From Branchiostoma floridae (lineage: Eukaryota > Chordata > Leptocardii > Amphioxiformes > Branchiostomatidae): a DNA stretch of 64,000 bases. Below the pieces are notes generated by a model, which worked only from the letters and a program-made list of their open reading frames with translations, searched no databases and was not told the origin of the DNA. Of this stretch, positions 22,691 through 35,969 are shown piece after piece (position 1 is the first letter of the stretch; each line of letters opens with the position of its first letter). Location: assembly GCF_000003815.2 (NCBI RefSeq), contig NC_049992.1:5344481-5408480 (forward strand), written 5' to 3'. The position numbers and the translations under genes are program-made.

Positions 22691-25600
22691 CTAAGCACTG
22701 TGGAAGCACCACGGTATTCCTCCACTTGTAGAACTATCGAAGCAGCATCCCTTCTGACGGCACTGATCCGGAGTGATCCCCACCCAACCACAGTCCTTCC
22801 GCATGGCCGGTGTCACAAGGCACTCAACGTCTGTCAAAAATCAGATCACAAATATTTTAGGGACAAACTTTTTTTCTATTTGTCATTGTTAATCAACTGT
22901 GTGCAATATACGTAAATACTGTGTGGAATATTCGCTGATGTGTTAACATCGTTTTAAATAACTGTCTTCGATTTTAATAAATGTAACACGACAGGGCAAT
23001 TCAGGGCCATCGTCCTGCCATTCTGTACCGTGTAAAGTGAGAAGAAGAAATAAACCATTATATATTTGCTTTTGAACAGACGGAGACAATGTGGCACTGC
23101 ACTCAAGTTAGTAACTTATATTAACCGTGCCACATACACAGTACGGACAGAAGGTAAAGGTAGTATTTTTCTTTAACCTCCCCGACCGAAGTCATATAAC
23201 CATTTTTATACGTGGATGAATTGAGGAAAGTCGTGTTAAGTGCCATTTTACAGCCATATTGCAGCCACTTCTTATCGTCACACTTTGTCTTACGCCTACA
23301 TTGGCACCTGCTAACAACAGGGATGATTGTTTTAGATTGGACCCGTTCTAGAGTATGCTAGTAGTAAAGTATCATTTTTCATTTTGCACATCGATGTAAG
23401 AGGATTACTAACTAGTTCCACAGTGGCAAAAATGTCCAGTCTTTGACTTCTATTTAATTAAGGAGGTCCTTGGTTCAACCTAACCTTCAGGCCGAGCGGC
23501 GCGGCATAGATCCCACCAGCCACGGTTTTTCCAGGCCGTGTTGAGTCCGGCATAGTTGATGGGCAGCGGGTTGGGGTCCCTCCACTGCACAAACGGCAGG
23601 GTCTCCCCACCCCTGCCAACTGCAATGGTTCCGTCTGAAGACCACGTTATCCAGAAGGCTCTGTACTCATTCTTGGAGAGGAGGTCTACAGAGGAACAAG
23701 AAATAACATGAGAAGCATGTACTACCAAGTCTGGTCTGAAGCACAAACCGGTATCACTTTCAACGACTAGCAAGGTATTATAATAGTGGTTCAGTGAGTG
23801 AGTGAGTGAGTGAGTGAGTGAGTGAGTGAGTGAGTGAGTGAGTGAGTGAGTGAGTGAGTGAGTGAGTGAGTGAGTGAGTGAGAGACTGAGTGAGTGACTG
23901 AGTGACTGCGTGAATGAGTGAGTGACTGCGCGACTGAGTGGGCGGGTGAGTGAGTAATCATACTTACCGGGTATTTGGACATCAGCATGTTCGAGGCCTT
24001 GCTTGCTGCGGCGAATGACAGATCGCATGTTGTACCAGCCACCGATGACAATTTCGTACATCGCGTCCAAGTCCCGGTCCTGGGAGGACAGCGCCACGTG
24101 GACGTCACGTTCGGCCTTCACATCAAACATGAAGGGGGGTCCCGTCAGCCTGGGCAGACCCCAGCGGTACGTCGTTTCGCAATGGTGACAGGCATACGTG
24201 TGAATGGAATCACAAACTGTAAGGATATAAACATTCATTTCGTCATTCGTTTACATAGACTTATGTAGTGATTTTTATCATAATCTTTAAGCGACGTCTA
24301 GTTCAGCACGAATAGCAACAGCCTTCTCGCCGAGTAGAATTTATAGACTGCCTCTAATACAGCTCAATTGTATTGTACAGCTACAATGAGCCTTTTATCG
24401 AATTTCAAACCACTTGCATTACGGTTTGACCAGTGACACGTGGAGTCAGTAAGATACTAGATTTGTACAAGTTATAAACGCAGATAGAATTTATGACATT
24501 TTGCAGGTATCATTTTCTTTGTTGAGGAGAGGTCATCAGAACCGTATAGATACAAATTTGATTCATTTCTTCGTGACTTACTGATGCTGCAGTTCTTTCC
24601 CTTTAACGGAGGACGGCAAAGACAGACAAACTCGCCCGCACGGTCCAGACATGTCCCTTCATATGCACAGGGGTTAGGCTGACAGGCACCATGATCTGAG
24701 GTAAATAGCGAAAGAACAATAATACAGGAATCCCTGTTTCTTTGAATGGTTAAAAAGAAGACACTTGTGGCTTCCTGGTGGAGAAGAATGTTAATGATTG
24801 GTGTAAGTGATATTATCAAACCTTTGTTTTATTGTACTTACCAAGAAGCAAGATGAAGTCAAATGTACTTGTTAAAAAGTAAGAGTAGATTGGACGTTTA
24901 TGATAATTGCGCATATGAATGTTTATGAGTGCTACCATTGTTAGATGTTTTTAGTTGTTACCATGTGACCTGTACTTAGCCCAGTGGTGCAGAAATGTGC
25001 CAGAAAGGTCTTCATTCATTTAATGGGATTTCCTATGGACAGGTCAAACTGTGGCATCTGTAAGTTATGACAGAAACTTGCTTTCACTACAGCCCAGAAA
25101 TGGCGGTTATTCGTATCGGCTATATAGATACAGATACACATACAGATTGTGTGCACAGGTTTTCAACGTTGGGGCACGCGGGAACAGGCGGCTCGTGGAA
25201 ACCCGTGCCCACGGTGAGGACGCCTCAGGTTTTACCATCGTGCACAGCGGTGGGAGCTCGTGAAAATTTGCCTTTTCGTGCATTGGCATCCTCCTACGCC
25301 CGGTCCCTAACGGCTAGCTAACAGCCTATTGGGGACTTTAGACACGACTGTGGTCCTAATCGTGGACAGTAACATAAGCTGGGAAGGAGTTTAGCCGGCA
25401 GAGGAGTAACGGGTCAATTTACTCATCTGCCGGCTAAACTCCTTCCCCAGCTTATGTTACTGCTTTATGCCACGGGGGGATTATGCTTGGAGATTATGTG
25501 GTCCCTCTGCGTAGGGGAATGGTGCAGTGTTAGAAACTACAAGGTATTACACTTTCACAGAAACTTACTTCCACTGCAGCCCAGAACCTCCGCCCTCATA

Positions 25601-28600
25601 CTGATGCTGCCTCGCCACGACTGGACCACGAAACGCACATAACGGGTATCGATGGGGTAGTCCAACAGATTGGTCACAGGGGTGTTCGTGTCGGCATTGC
25701 CTGGAAAAACCTGGAAGGTAAACGTATAATGCTAGTTAACCTTTATCCGTGGGGTAACCTATATCCGTTGTTCAAAAACAAGGTATTTAGGGATATTAAG
25801 TCGACGGACCGTAGTTTTAAACTACCGTATTTTGAAATTCGAAAATATTCAAGGAACTACCGATATCTTCTGTCGACTTGGTATCCATAAGTAATTAATA
25901 ACAACGGATATAGTCAACCCCGCGGATAAAGGTGAACTAGCGTTATATATAATTTAGAAAGTTCTAAAATGTAATTTCATCTGTGGTACTGTCTTCATCT
26001 TCAAGCTATTAGCTTTTCATGTATGTTCCAGCTGATAGCTTGTAGGCTATAAACATTAAGATATGTTTATTTATTCTTTGCTTTGTTAACAGTGTAAAAA
26101 AAGAAAAATAACAAGCTATATCATCACAGAAACCTTTTCTGAGCCATCGATGTCTGCATATGGTTTCCAGTTAGTCCCATCTGCGCTGTACCGTAGTTTG
26201 TAGGAGGTCACCCCACGGCCATTATTGTGGTAGCCGCCCTGAATGGTGGTTCCGGTGACGCGCTCGGTACCACCCAAATCAACCTGAAGGTTTATTATAG
26301 AACTCGCATTAGATAAGAATATATTGTTTAAGAATATATTGTCACTATGAGTATACCATGTACTTGCAATTAGCCCTCGGGTACGAACTTGCAAATAAAC
26401 TTCTTCGTTGTGAGCATAGTTTCGTTAAGACATTTACGAGATTGAAATTTAGAAGTGAATTAATAGTTAGGGTATAAAATTAATGATATGGGAAAAATAA
26501 AATTCATAATTTGTATATAAAATTCTTGATCAGGGTACGAATTCATAGTTAGGGTATAAAACCTATTTTATTATCATATCTCTTTAGTGTGCCTGACGAA
26601 ATGATGCTACCTGAAAAGTCTAAATGTTGCACAAATCATATCCAGTTTCTAGATTAACTTCTTTCTGGCTCTAGAGGTCACCCGTTCTAAACAATTAGAT
26701 CTTAAATTTCCGTTATCAAACTCATTTTGAATAAACACAAACATACCTGCATCCATTGCCCGACGTTGTTAGTTTTTGCGGTCCAGGCCGCTCCAGCTTC
26801 TCCATTCAATCTCCCGCGGTAAGGCTCGTGATCAGGGCCCATGTGCGAGGAGGCGGTGATGCCGTCATCAGGGATTGCTCCGGATGTCATCCCGAATGGT
26901 TTGCTACAGGCTAGGGGGAAAGTAAAATCGACTTAAGGTGCCTTGAGATGTGCTTTTAATTTACAATCTTGTTGGTCCCTTCAGTTGTCAACAACTGATT
27001 GCTATCGGAATCCTGCAAATATGTATATAAAATGAACATAAATTTAATCATTCTTATAACATAAAACACACATGATCGAACATAGGGGTAATGAATTATC
27101 TGATCGACACAAAATAAGCTTAACACTACCAAATCAAAATCAATCAATTGAAGAACTCATCACAGCAATAACCGTATAAATAGAACGCAACAAAACATAA
27201 AGAAATTACATGTTACGTTACACAACATTACAAATATGCAAAATAGATTAACATCAGTACCATATGAACGGGCATCTGTCGGAAAATACAACATGTATAC
27301 TAACTTTTAGACGTTCAACCAAATATATCAACACAGGGTACGAGATTAGGGGAGCTGCACGATACAAAATCTCTGAACGAAATTCTGTACTATCTAGTAT
27401 CTGCTTACGTACAAAATTATGATACACCGAAATGTGGTTATCACAAAAATGGGAGGGGGGGGGGCAACCATCGTAAAATATGACTTAAAATATATAACGT
27501 TACATATTGAAAAATGTTCTTACCTGATGTACAGCGGTAGGTAACCTGTAGGTACTTTCCAGTCCCACGACAGGGGTCACCAAACACACGAATACTTGCG
27601 CCCACGGTGCACTGCTGTAAGCCCTGACAGTTGCTCCACACGATGGACAGACTCTTCGCCGCTCGACAGTTCTCATTATTACAGGCGCACTTACAGGGGC
27701 ACACGGAGCTGGACGTCCGGCCGAAGTTGGCGTCATCGATCACTAGCCATTGTCCGATTGGGCATGACAGCCGCATGGTGTTGTCCTCACAGGCGGTTTC
27801 TGTATAGGCGTCGGAGGCATAGTTTTCAATGTCAATTCAACGTATCAGTTCCTTTAAGTAACTCCCCCTCTAGGAGTAGGAGGTAACATTAATATTTGGT
27901 ATGTATTTTTAAGCGGAGCACCACTCACCAAAATTGTATTTAGTTGTTCACAGAAAAGAAAATTTTCATTTTTGGGTCTTTATATCTCTCACTCTCTCTC
28001 TCTCTTTCTCACACACACTCTCTCTCTCTCACTCTCTCTTATATATTCTTGTGTGTTACTCATTTTAGCATTCTAGATTCAATTCAGATTAATATTTTGC
28101 CAATGAAAGGGAATTGGGATCAACCCCCACAAAGCGTACATAAAGCTCCCGTTTCTCCTGATATTACTGGCCCATACATGTACAGCTGGCTTGTGAGGCG
28201 TACCTTTCATTGTCGCTGTTACTTCCTGCCTTGTAACCGCCTCCATCTTGTTCAGTTTCATCTCTGTGGTATGGTGTATGAAAGGCTGCCAACAGAAACA
28301 TAGCGCAAGCTGATGGGAATTCAAGAATATGGAATATCGCCTTCAATTTTCGTAATCAATCCTACTCTAATGAAAAACTTAAACCTCCATTTTCATGGTG
28401 ATGTAAAGGCAATCTAAAGGGACTTTCATTTGGGTCAAAGCAGTATGAAATATGACACAGTAGTCACCTTCAAATGTTTGGTTGACAACTCGGACAGTGA
28501 GGTTGTCACATGTGTCAATTTTGTTGTCACATGTGGCAGTGTAGTTGTCACATGTGGCAGTGTAGTTGTCACATCTGGCTGCGAGGTTGTTACCTGCGAT

Positions 28601-29067
28601 GACACAGACTGCACAGTTGTCATATTTGGCAGTAAAGTTATCACATCTGGGTTCAGCGTTGTTACCTCTGACAGCACAGCGGTGACATCAGACACTGCAG
28701 TTGTAACCCCTGACATGCCAGAAGGTGGAGGGGTGTGCGTGTTCGGGAACAGCCACGTGGTGTATGCTGTAGTCTTTACACGAAAGTATTTTACAAGTTA
28801 ACCATAATCAAAATTCCTTACAACGTGGCCACTACCCCTCAGCCAATCAGAGCTCTTCAATTACTGTGTTTATATCCCAATAGTGCAGAAAAGTGTGGTA
28901 CTATGAAAAATGTGTAGTACTATGAACTCATTTTCATAAAATAGAACCACGTATTCTTAATAGTACCACACGTTTTCTGCACCACTGTCTCGCTCTTACA
29001 TCTCTGGTGACCCACCAGATCGTATTTTCTTTTTCCAGTGCATTTATCGGCCTGCAAAGGTCATTCA

Positions 29068-29146
<79 letters not shown>

Positions 29147-32100
29147 GATAGAGAGAGAGAGAGAGAGAGAGGAAGGAAGAGACAGAAAACTGTAAGAATT
29201 GTAGTCTTTAAATCTTTATCTGACTGACCGGGTAGACTTCTGCCTTGTTGTCCGACGTGTCAGCGAAGAAAATGGCAAAGCAAGCTCCTGCACCAAACAA
29301 GGCTGACATTACAACAAAAACGACGACAACACGTTTTAGGCAGGAACGGAAGGTCACCCGTCGCTCTGCATCTTCAGGGTCATCTGTGTGAAAATAAACA
29401 AAGGTTCAAACAAACAAAAACGAAAATAAGTATTCAGATCTTTCTGAGTTTCTCTATTTGACACCTTGTGAGGAAACAACACTCGTGCGAATTACCACGT
29501 ACAGTGATTTTGATGGCTAGAAAAAAACAAAATATTGTGATGCCTTAAATGTAAATGAGACAACTGCGCAATATGATGATATTAAGGTGATAACAATACT
29601 ATTTATGCAACGTACTGCGTAATGTCCCCCTGCATGACCGCTTTAAATGTCCATCTTCAGCCTATAATTTGTCTTTTCACCCAAAAATGAATGATTCTAC
29701 AATTTACATCACGCTACAACTTAACGTTTGGTGAAACGCGTCTTCTATGATATATTAGAATCAGTTCAAGAGTGCTTTTAGATCGGTACAATTTGAAAAT
29801 AAAGACCAAAGTTTCCCCGATACACCCAGTTTTTTTTTGTCATAGGCGACTAGGGTTTCAATTTCTTTTATCTTTCAGGAACAACATGTTTAATATTGTA
29901 TCACAATCTTCAAAAGATAACCAAGCCGAAATTAGTCTCTAGCGTATGGCGTAATTGGAAATGTTAGAAATTCAACGGAGGTGCTGCTATGCACATTTTG
30001 GATGTATTGTTGAAAAAGGTTGCAAAACATCATGGTAAAGTTGACTATAGCCATAACAAAATTCAGACTTTCCTCTCAGACTAATTATTCATTTTCATAT
30101 GATATCCCAGAGTGGTTGTTAGTAAAATCTTTTCTAACGCGGTAAAACTCCAAAGCATAACGTTACACATTTCGCTGACGTATTATCATTGTGCTGTTGA
30201 ATTTCTAGTAATGTAGGCTTGATTTACATGATATCATTTAAGCTTCTTTAAAAACACTTATTTTGTTTTTAAGTATGTCAAATTTTATCCAACTGTGTCT
30301 CGTATCTAATAGTTTGCAGTTTGCACTTAAAAAGCAAGAAAGGATCGTTCGTTGCTTATTTGCACCGCTATTTATTGGCCACATCTGATGGAGTTGTGAT
30401 CTAAGGTGTATTGTTACATAGACTGAATAGAAGCAATTACTTGAAACTTATTCAACAATCATCAAGATCATAATTTCCACCGCTTCTTGAATAATACTGA
30501 CATGAAAAAGTATAATGATTGCATAGCAATGTCACTGGTATCATAGTGCTGTACAATGGTATAAAGACACCGAAATGTTACGAAGAGAAGATACCTTTGT
30601 TGTCTTCATCTTGTTGACCACTACGTTCAGAATTGTGGTACACGTGCTTTTCAGGGTCGCTATTAATGTGGTTAGCAGCATAGTTGTCAGCTATTCTTTC
30701 TCTAGCTGCAGAAAAAACAGCAGTATCGTTATATGTTTTACAATATCTATAATGATAATAGGTTGTTTATTGATTGCTGTTTCATCACTCACTGAATTCA
30801 TCGCAGCGCCGTGAGGCGCTAAATTTCGTATTTAGGCATTAAAAACATAATGAAATAATGAGAATAATAACAGGTAAAACATTTATAATCACATCGCACA
30901 ATGCAGCTCTTGACTAATTAACAAAATATCTTTATCTATAAGCTACCCACTACCTACTGAGTATATACGTACATATGTACATATATGTTTTATTAATATA
31001 GAGATAGAAACTCATACCATTGTTGATTACAGATGATTTCATAACTATCCTGGATGTTGGGAGATTTGTCGTTTATTGTTTCCAATTGCGTAAAATTTTA
31101 TTTAATCGGAATAAGCATTAATATTATTTGTTTAACTGGCATCTGATTCAATTATTTAGATACGTAGTTACTAATAACTAGCGAATGAGGAAGACCATAG
31201 CAATGTCACTGACATAACAATTTTGTAAACTTATATAAAATTGTTAACATACAAAATTTAAGATAAGACAAGATACCTTTGTCTTCAGCCTGCCAACCAC
31301 AAGTTTCAGTATTGTCATACACGTGGTTGTTAGGATCGCCATTGTCGTCAGTAGTAGCTTTCAATTCTCTAGCTGCAGCGAAAACGGTTATACTCACAGT
31401 TACACGAAGTCGATTCTTAAAAAAAACAAACAGCAACAGCAGAGTCCTCCCCAGAGGATGGAATAACGGAGGCCCCCCACATTGTATGGGAGTCATATAT
31501 TATGACTAGCCCAGCTCCAACATACTACTTTTGAAATGTAGTGTGTTTCTTCCCTATTTTCTTGGTTAGTTTTGCTAAAATTCATGAAAATTCACAGATT
31601 TTTTGTGCCAAGTGGCATCACTTTTCCAGTCGGCATTGTCTGCAAAAACTTGTGAATGGGCATGATGAAAACAATAGTCATTTTGCCACTTCACAACTAA
31701 GGAATCACTATAACATGTTATACTTGTAGTATTTGACACACTTTGTCAATGCAAAATGAACCCATATTCATGAAAGCGCAGCGCGTTGGTTCGAGTTATT
31801 TTTGCCAGCCCCTCCACTATACTAAAAAATTCTGGGGAGAACCCTGAATAGTAACAGTTACACGCAATTACAAAGGTCTTCAGGTCGTAAATCCGATACT
31901 CCTATCTATGCACCTTTGACCATGTTTATTTGATTAACATTAACGGTCTTCGCTTGACGAGACACGATCAAAAGACTGCATGTATATTAATGTTTGATAG
32001 TCATATTTTGGAAATAAAATTAAAGTAACCTTAACATTTTCCCCTTCCACCTCAAAATTAAAAAAAAATACAAAATGGCGAATTTGCGGTACAGTTGCGA

Positions 32101-34525
32101 ATTCGGCCCCCCTCCAGATGATATCCTCTGTACAACCCAGAACAGATCATCGAATTGAGCATGCGAAGAAAAAAAGGTGGACATATTATATGAAGAAAAG
32201 TTGCCTTCATTATGGAATCTAAGTGGTCAGGAAGTTTGTCATTTATTTTTCTATTTATTCATTTACTTCTGTATTCTTTCACCAGGGTAAGCTACCATCA
32301 GTGACTAGCACTGCTTTTCAAGGAAGCCCTGGGTACACGTACGCACTATATTTACATTGCACAACATATCGTCAAACACAAAATCATGTCTTTACTCATG
32401 TACATATCCGTGCCAAATCATGAAGAGTTGGAGGTCAGAACAGATGACTGAACACGCAGAGTATGACATAATAAACAATAGATTCTTCATTTTTGTTCTT
32501 TCATATCTTTTCTTCGACCTTGGAATCGACAATGTCATTCTATGACATCAGTATTCGTTTCCCGGCACATTTTATCAGTCATGGCGTATGTTTGGTCATT
32601 TTTAAGCTGCTTTGTACGATTTGCAGTGAAACGGTTGAATTTTTGAAACGGCCAAAAAGTGATGCACGCGCGGATGTCATCCATATAACGTTAGATTATA
32701 ACCAATTCAACATCAGCTTACGTTGTTCTATTCTAATTGCTTTGTAGACTTTAATACGAGAAGGATGGACATCGAATAAGAAAAATAGTATTTGGTACAA
32801 ACTAGAAGGTCACGAAAGAAAATGAACCTAATGTTTTCAATGAGCCATATTAGTTATTACTTTATTTCCATGAAAAACATATGCACGATTAAGGGGTGTT
32901 GTGAAATAGAAGAAAAACACCAAACCCCTAATTTAATCTTCTGTGCAGCTATTGAAACATGCGCGAGGTTTCGATGTTTGATATATGAGAGAGAAAAAGC
33001 AATCAAATCACGATGCATGAAAAATGATATAGCAGCCAATCGCGACTGATTCTTGCTGAATATTGATATCAGGTCATCGCTCCTTAACACTTTTCATGCT
33101 CGTGTCTACAATATGGCTTTAAAAACCTCATAGGAGACGTTAAAATCGGTATTTTATCATGTAAAATGTACAAATACACAAAGTATCTGATAAAAATATC
33201 TTCAACTGTACGCACGTTAGGTTGGTTATCTGCCATAACCAGAACAATAACGAGTGATTTCTGCCTTTTGTTCCAACATTTTCAAAACCTTTTCACCATC
33301 TAAAATGTATAACCTGTGAATCGATTTCTTATATTGTTGACTTTGTACTAAATTAATGAATACATTCTGGAGTATTCCAAGGAAATGTTCAACCTCCTTG
33401 CGTATTCTAATGTGTTAGAAATATTTGCAACGTAGATAATTTGTATTAGTTTCTAAACTGTTCTGTCATGGATTGATATTTTTTCTTAAATATTAGAACA
33501 TTCAGTAAATTGGTCATTGGGTTGAAAATGAAGCAATTCCCAGATCCCTGCAAAGTTTATCTGTGTGCCATAAACAGACGGCTCGCTACAAAAGAGCCAC
33601 AAGTATCTAGTTGAAAATTAAAAACACATCAAGCAAGACTATCCCACCTTCTTTTATGTGGAAAATTATCCAAATCTAAACACAAATTGCTCTGACAGTA
33701 CTCTTATCAGATAGATATAACTCCCTTGGAAATCAGTTTGTAGGGACTACACTGAAAAATTAATAAACAAAAAAACATAAGCTGCCCGATATGTGTTTGC
33801 CATCAAATTATCATTGATATCAGTAACATACCTTTATCTTGTTCAGAAGAAGAGGGTCCAGTGTAGCCCCCTTCATCACTTCGGCCTTTTAGATTTTGCT
33901 TGGGAGGAATCGGCTTACAAATCTCGTATCCGGACGTCTTTGGGGCTGAATAGAGCACGGCATTGGGCTCTTCTTGATATTTGGCTTGAACAGCTTTGCT
34001 TTCTGCCTGTTGTGCTGATTCATTTTGATCTGTTTTGTCTCCCTGCTTGTAGAGCTTTGACGCAATCGTGTTCCCATCCGGACCAGTTTCGTCAGCAGAC
34101 GTTTTCCGAGCTAGCTGAGGAGAATCCCTGTCACCTGTCGTGTCGCCGTAAAGTTTTGACGTAGACTTGAGTCCCTCTTGACCTGTATCGTCATTACGTA
34201 TTTTTCTAGCCTGTCGAGGCGATTCTTTTTTATCAACAATGTCTCCATAGAGCCGTGACATCAACTTGGAATTTTTGTGTCTTGCGCGCTGGTTGTCATG
34301 TTGTCCAGCAGCTCCGACTGTTGTGTCCCTGTACAATGGTGAAGTCTTAGTGGTGGATTTTTGTTGGTCAGGTAGTCCATCTCCGTTTCCATCCTGACCA
34401 GTGTTGGGAAGGACGGGCACCTCGGCATTAGGTTCGATACAGTCGGTAGCTAACATCTCACACTCTACGGTGTTCTGGTACTGGTGCTGTATTTCCTGCA
34501 CTGCATTCTCCTGTTTCGTCTGCAT
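22691..34525 (-). CDS. Right composite lectin receptor, 14 exons, 959 aa
   Basis: Exons (high to low): 34525-33832, 31372-31277, 30705-30595, 29383-29229, 28773-28468, 28285-28204, 27799-27524, 26910-26747, 26283-26134, 25710-25569, 24695-24582, 24216-23968, 23685-23485, 22830-22691. They sum to 960 codons with every phase consistent. The ATG at 34525 follows an in-frame TAG. Residues 1-318: cytoplasmic head with LY-centred 33-residue repeats (Tyr 65, 93, 126, 159, 192) and VYDN/VYHN motifs (Tyr 250, 286) in two duplicated 1-1 phase exons. TM about 319-341; Thr-rich heptad stalk to 454; SUEL lectin about 485-573; F5/8C 574-725; EGF-like 726-763 (QPNPCAYEGTCLDRAG); FAMeT-type domain about 778-905; trefoil 917-958 ending CFHSA. 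With no signal peptide and an N-terminal TM it should be type II. Likely a glycan-binding surface receptor with signalling tail; ligand unknown. Confidence 0.82.
23793..23960. repeat. (GTGA)n tetranucleotide microsatellite
   Basis: Long run of GTGA with a diverged edge (GACTGAGTGAGT), within about 10 bp of the donor at 23967 of the first FAMeT exon in the right receptor gene. It makes the exon appear to read on into a Ser/His/Thr/Leu repeat. Confidence 0.95.
25368..25492. mobile_element. Hairpin MITE related to the CTCCAAGCA family
   Basis: Arms AGTAACATAAGCTGGG...GGAGTTTAGCCGGCAGA and their reverse complement enclose a short loop near 25410. The right edge reads CTCCAAGCATAATCC on the minus strand, like the ends of the copies at 13572 and 19187. 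Intronic in the right receptor gene. Confidence 0.65.
26340..26402 (-). repeat. Dispersed repeat, GAAGTTTATTTGCAAGTTC family, copy 1
   Basis: On the minus strand: GAAGTTTATTTGCAAGTTCG, then TGCCCGAGGGCTAATTGCAA with small variations. Copies recur at 45857-45906 and 63062-63121 on the plus strand. Confidence 0.7.
27988..28041. repeat. (TC)n/(AC)n microsatellite
   Basis: Pyrimidine-rich CT repeats with a short ACACAC interruption, in the intron before the SUEL exon of the right receptor gene. Confidence 0.85.
28883..28982. mobile_element. Small hairpin MITE
   Basis: GTGCAGAAAAGTGTGGTACTA at the left is mirrored by its near-perfect reverse complement ending at 28982. It lies in the intron between the TM and stalk exons of the right receptor gene. 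Confidence 0.6.
29070..29172. repeat. (GA)n microsatellite
   Basis: About 100 bp of GA repeats just after the TM exon of the right receptor gene, mirroring the run at 8161-8239 in the left gene. Confidence 0.9.
32490..32716 (+). repeat. Dispersed repeat, copy in right-receptor intron 1
   Basis: Shares CTTTCA(T/C)ATCTT, GACATCAG/GGCATCAG, AGCTGCTTTG and CGCGGATGTCATCCATATAA in the same order with 41193-41412. A minus-strand partial copy lies near 40535-40575 and a weaker one near 52160-52215. Probably a SINE or MITE family; ends not defined. Confidence 0.6.
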
Positions 34526-35969
34526 CTTTGCACTAAAGTTGTCTCTTTCTTTACTGATATACTAGTATATCTCCAAGATTTTTGAAGGATATTGCTGCTC
34601 TAAGCAGAAAATAACACCGTTTTTAGGTGGACCAGGAAAAAAGACCCACTCTTCGAGACGGATTTTTCCTTCTGCGCAAACTCATTTGGAAAGGGATCTT
34701 AATATAATAAGAAAACAACACACTGCAGACAATTTCATTATGTCTGAAACATTGTTTCAGTAATACATACATTGTAAAGGCTTTCACAACCCCTATAGGC
34801 AAGACGTCAAACCTTATTTGTATAAACTGAAACTCTTTGCATTCTTTTGATCATAGTATAGTGACCTGTAGCTCAGGGAAAAGGTTGGAAGATGTAGAAT
34901 GTATTGAAACGAAAAGAGAACCAAGTGACAAGAACAGAACATCTAAGCGTTTTCAACACCTTTAATTCGATTTAGGTCGGGATAACATTTATTTGTGAAT
35001 GCCTTCTAAGCTGTCTTTACATTGATTTCTGACACGTAAAATAATGCACCTCAAAATACGCTAAAGATATGAATCTGCAATACTTAGTATGGAATTCGCC
35101 CCTAGCATTAAATAGCTTTATACTTGAAAACAACACCTTTTCCAAAGGGTTTTGTTGATTATACATGATAGATTTATATTGAAATAGATATTTCGTGTAG
35201 TATTATGTATGATACTTATGATATGACAGCATTCGGTAAAGAATACCGAATTAAAATATCACCGAATCTGTTGGATATAGAAGTTTTCTTATAAACAAAG
35301 GAACATGCGATTATAGTAGTATTGTATGTACATGCGATTATAGTAGTATTGTATAGGCAGGCAGTATGTACATCTATTCAATATATTCAACATCATAACT
35401 CCAGAAGGCCATAAAGACTTTCATTGGTAGTGCACCCGGTATTTAGTATGTCGATGGGCCTTGATGAGACCGTGAAATGATTAGATTTTGCCCCCCCCCC
35501 CCCGTTACTTACTACAGTACTGCATCAGAACGTTCAGTGTCCAGTGTCTCGAGTTCTAGACATGTTACGGTGGTGATATATGCTCTTTGTTGATAGTGTG
35601 GGTGTGAGCCCTAGCGACCTCAGCCAGTTTATCTTCAGATTTTAAAAGAGAATAACTCGAGGTTAAAGGGTTAGCATATCTTCATGATTTTGGTGTGTAC
35701 TCCCAACACTTCTTCTCATAGATAGTACAACATTAAGTATAACAGAAACTGATAAACAGCAAATTATTTCAACTGAAACCATAACCATAAACCTTATTGT
35801 TACCTACTTTTTATGTATTCATCTCTTGTAGAAGCTACATTTGTGTCCTTCATTACATGCATTCCTTAATATTAGCATAAGGGGTTGATTTGTTTCCTAT
35901 CATTGCTTCAAAAATTATCATTATTCCGATAATAATGCTATTCCCAAGATATATATACAGGCTCCAGAT
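34526..35969. other. Spacer between the receptor kinase and the right lectin receptor
   Basis: 1.4 kb with no exon seen. It should contain the right receptor's promoter and the kinase gene's 3' UTR. It has a C-run at 35494-35503 and a short direct repeat (ACATGCGATTATAGTAGTATTGTA) around 35302-35355. No TATA box was obvious. Confidence 0.45.

Noticed and set aside
23791-24238. 252-residue frame with Ser/Leu/Thr/His repeats on the minus strand
   Set aside because: It is a true FAMeT exon read through its donor into the GTGA microsatellite and on to the next exon; the paralog and splice sites show the real exon limits.
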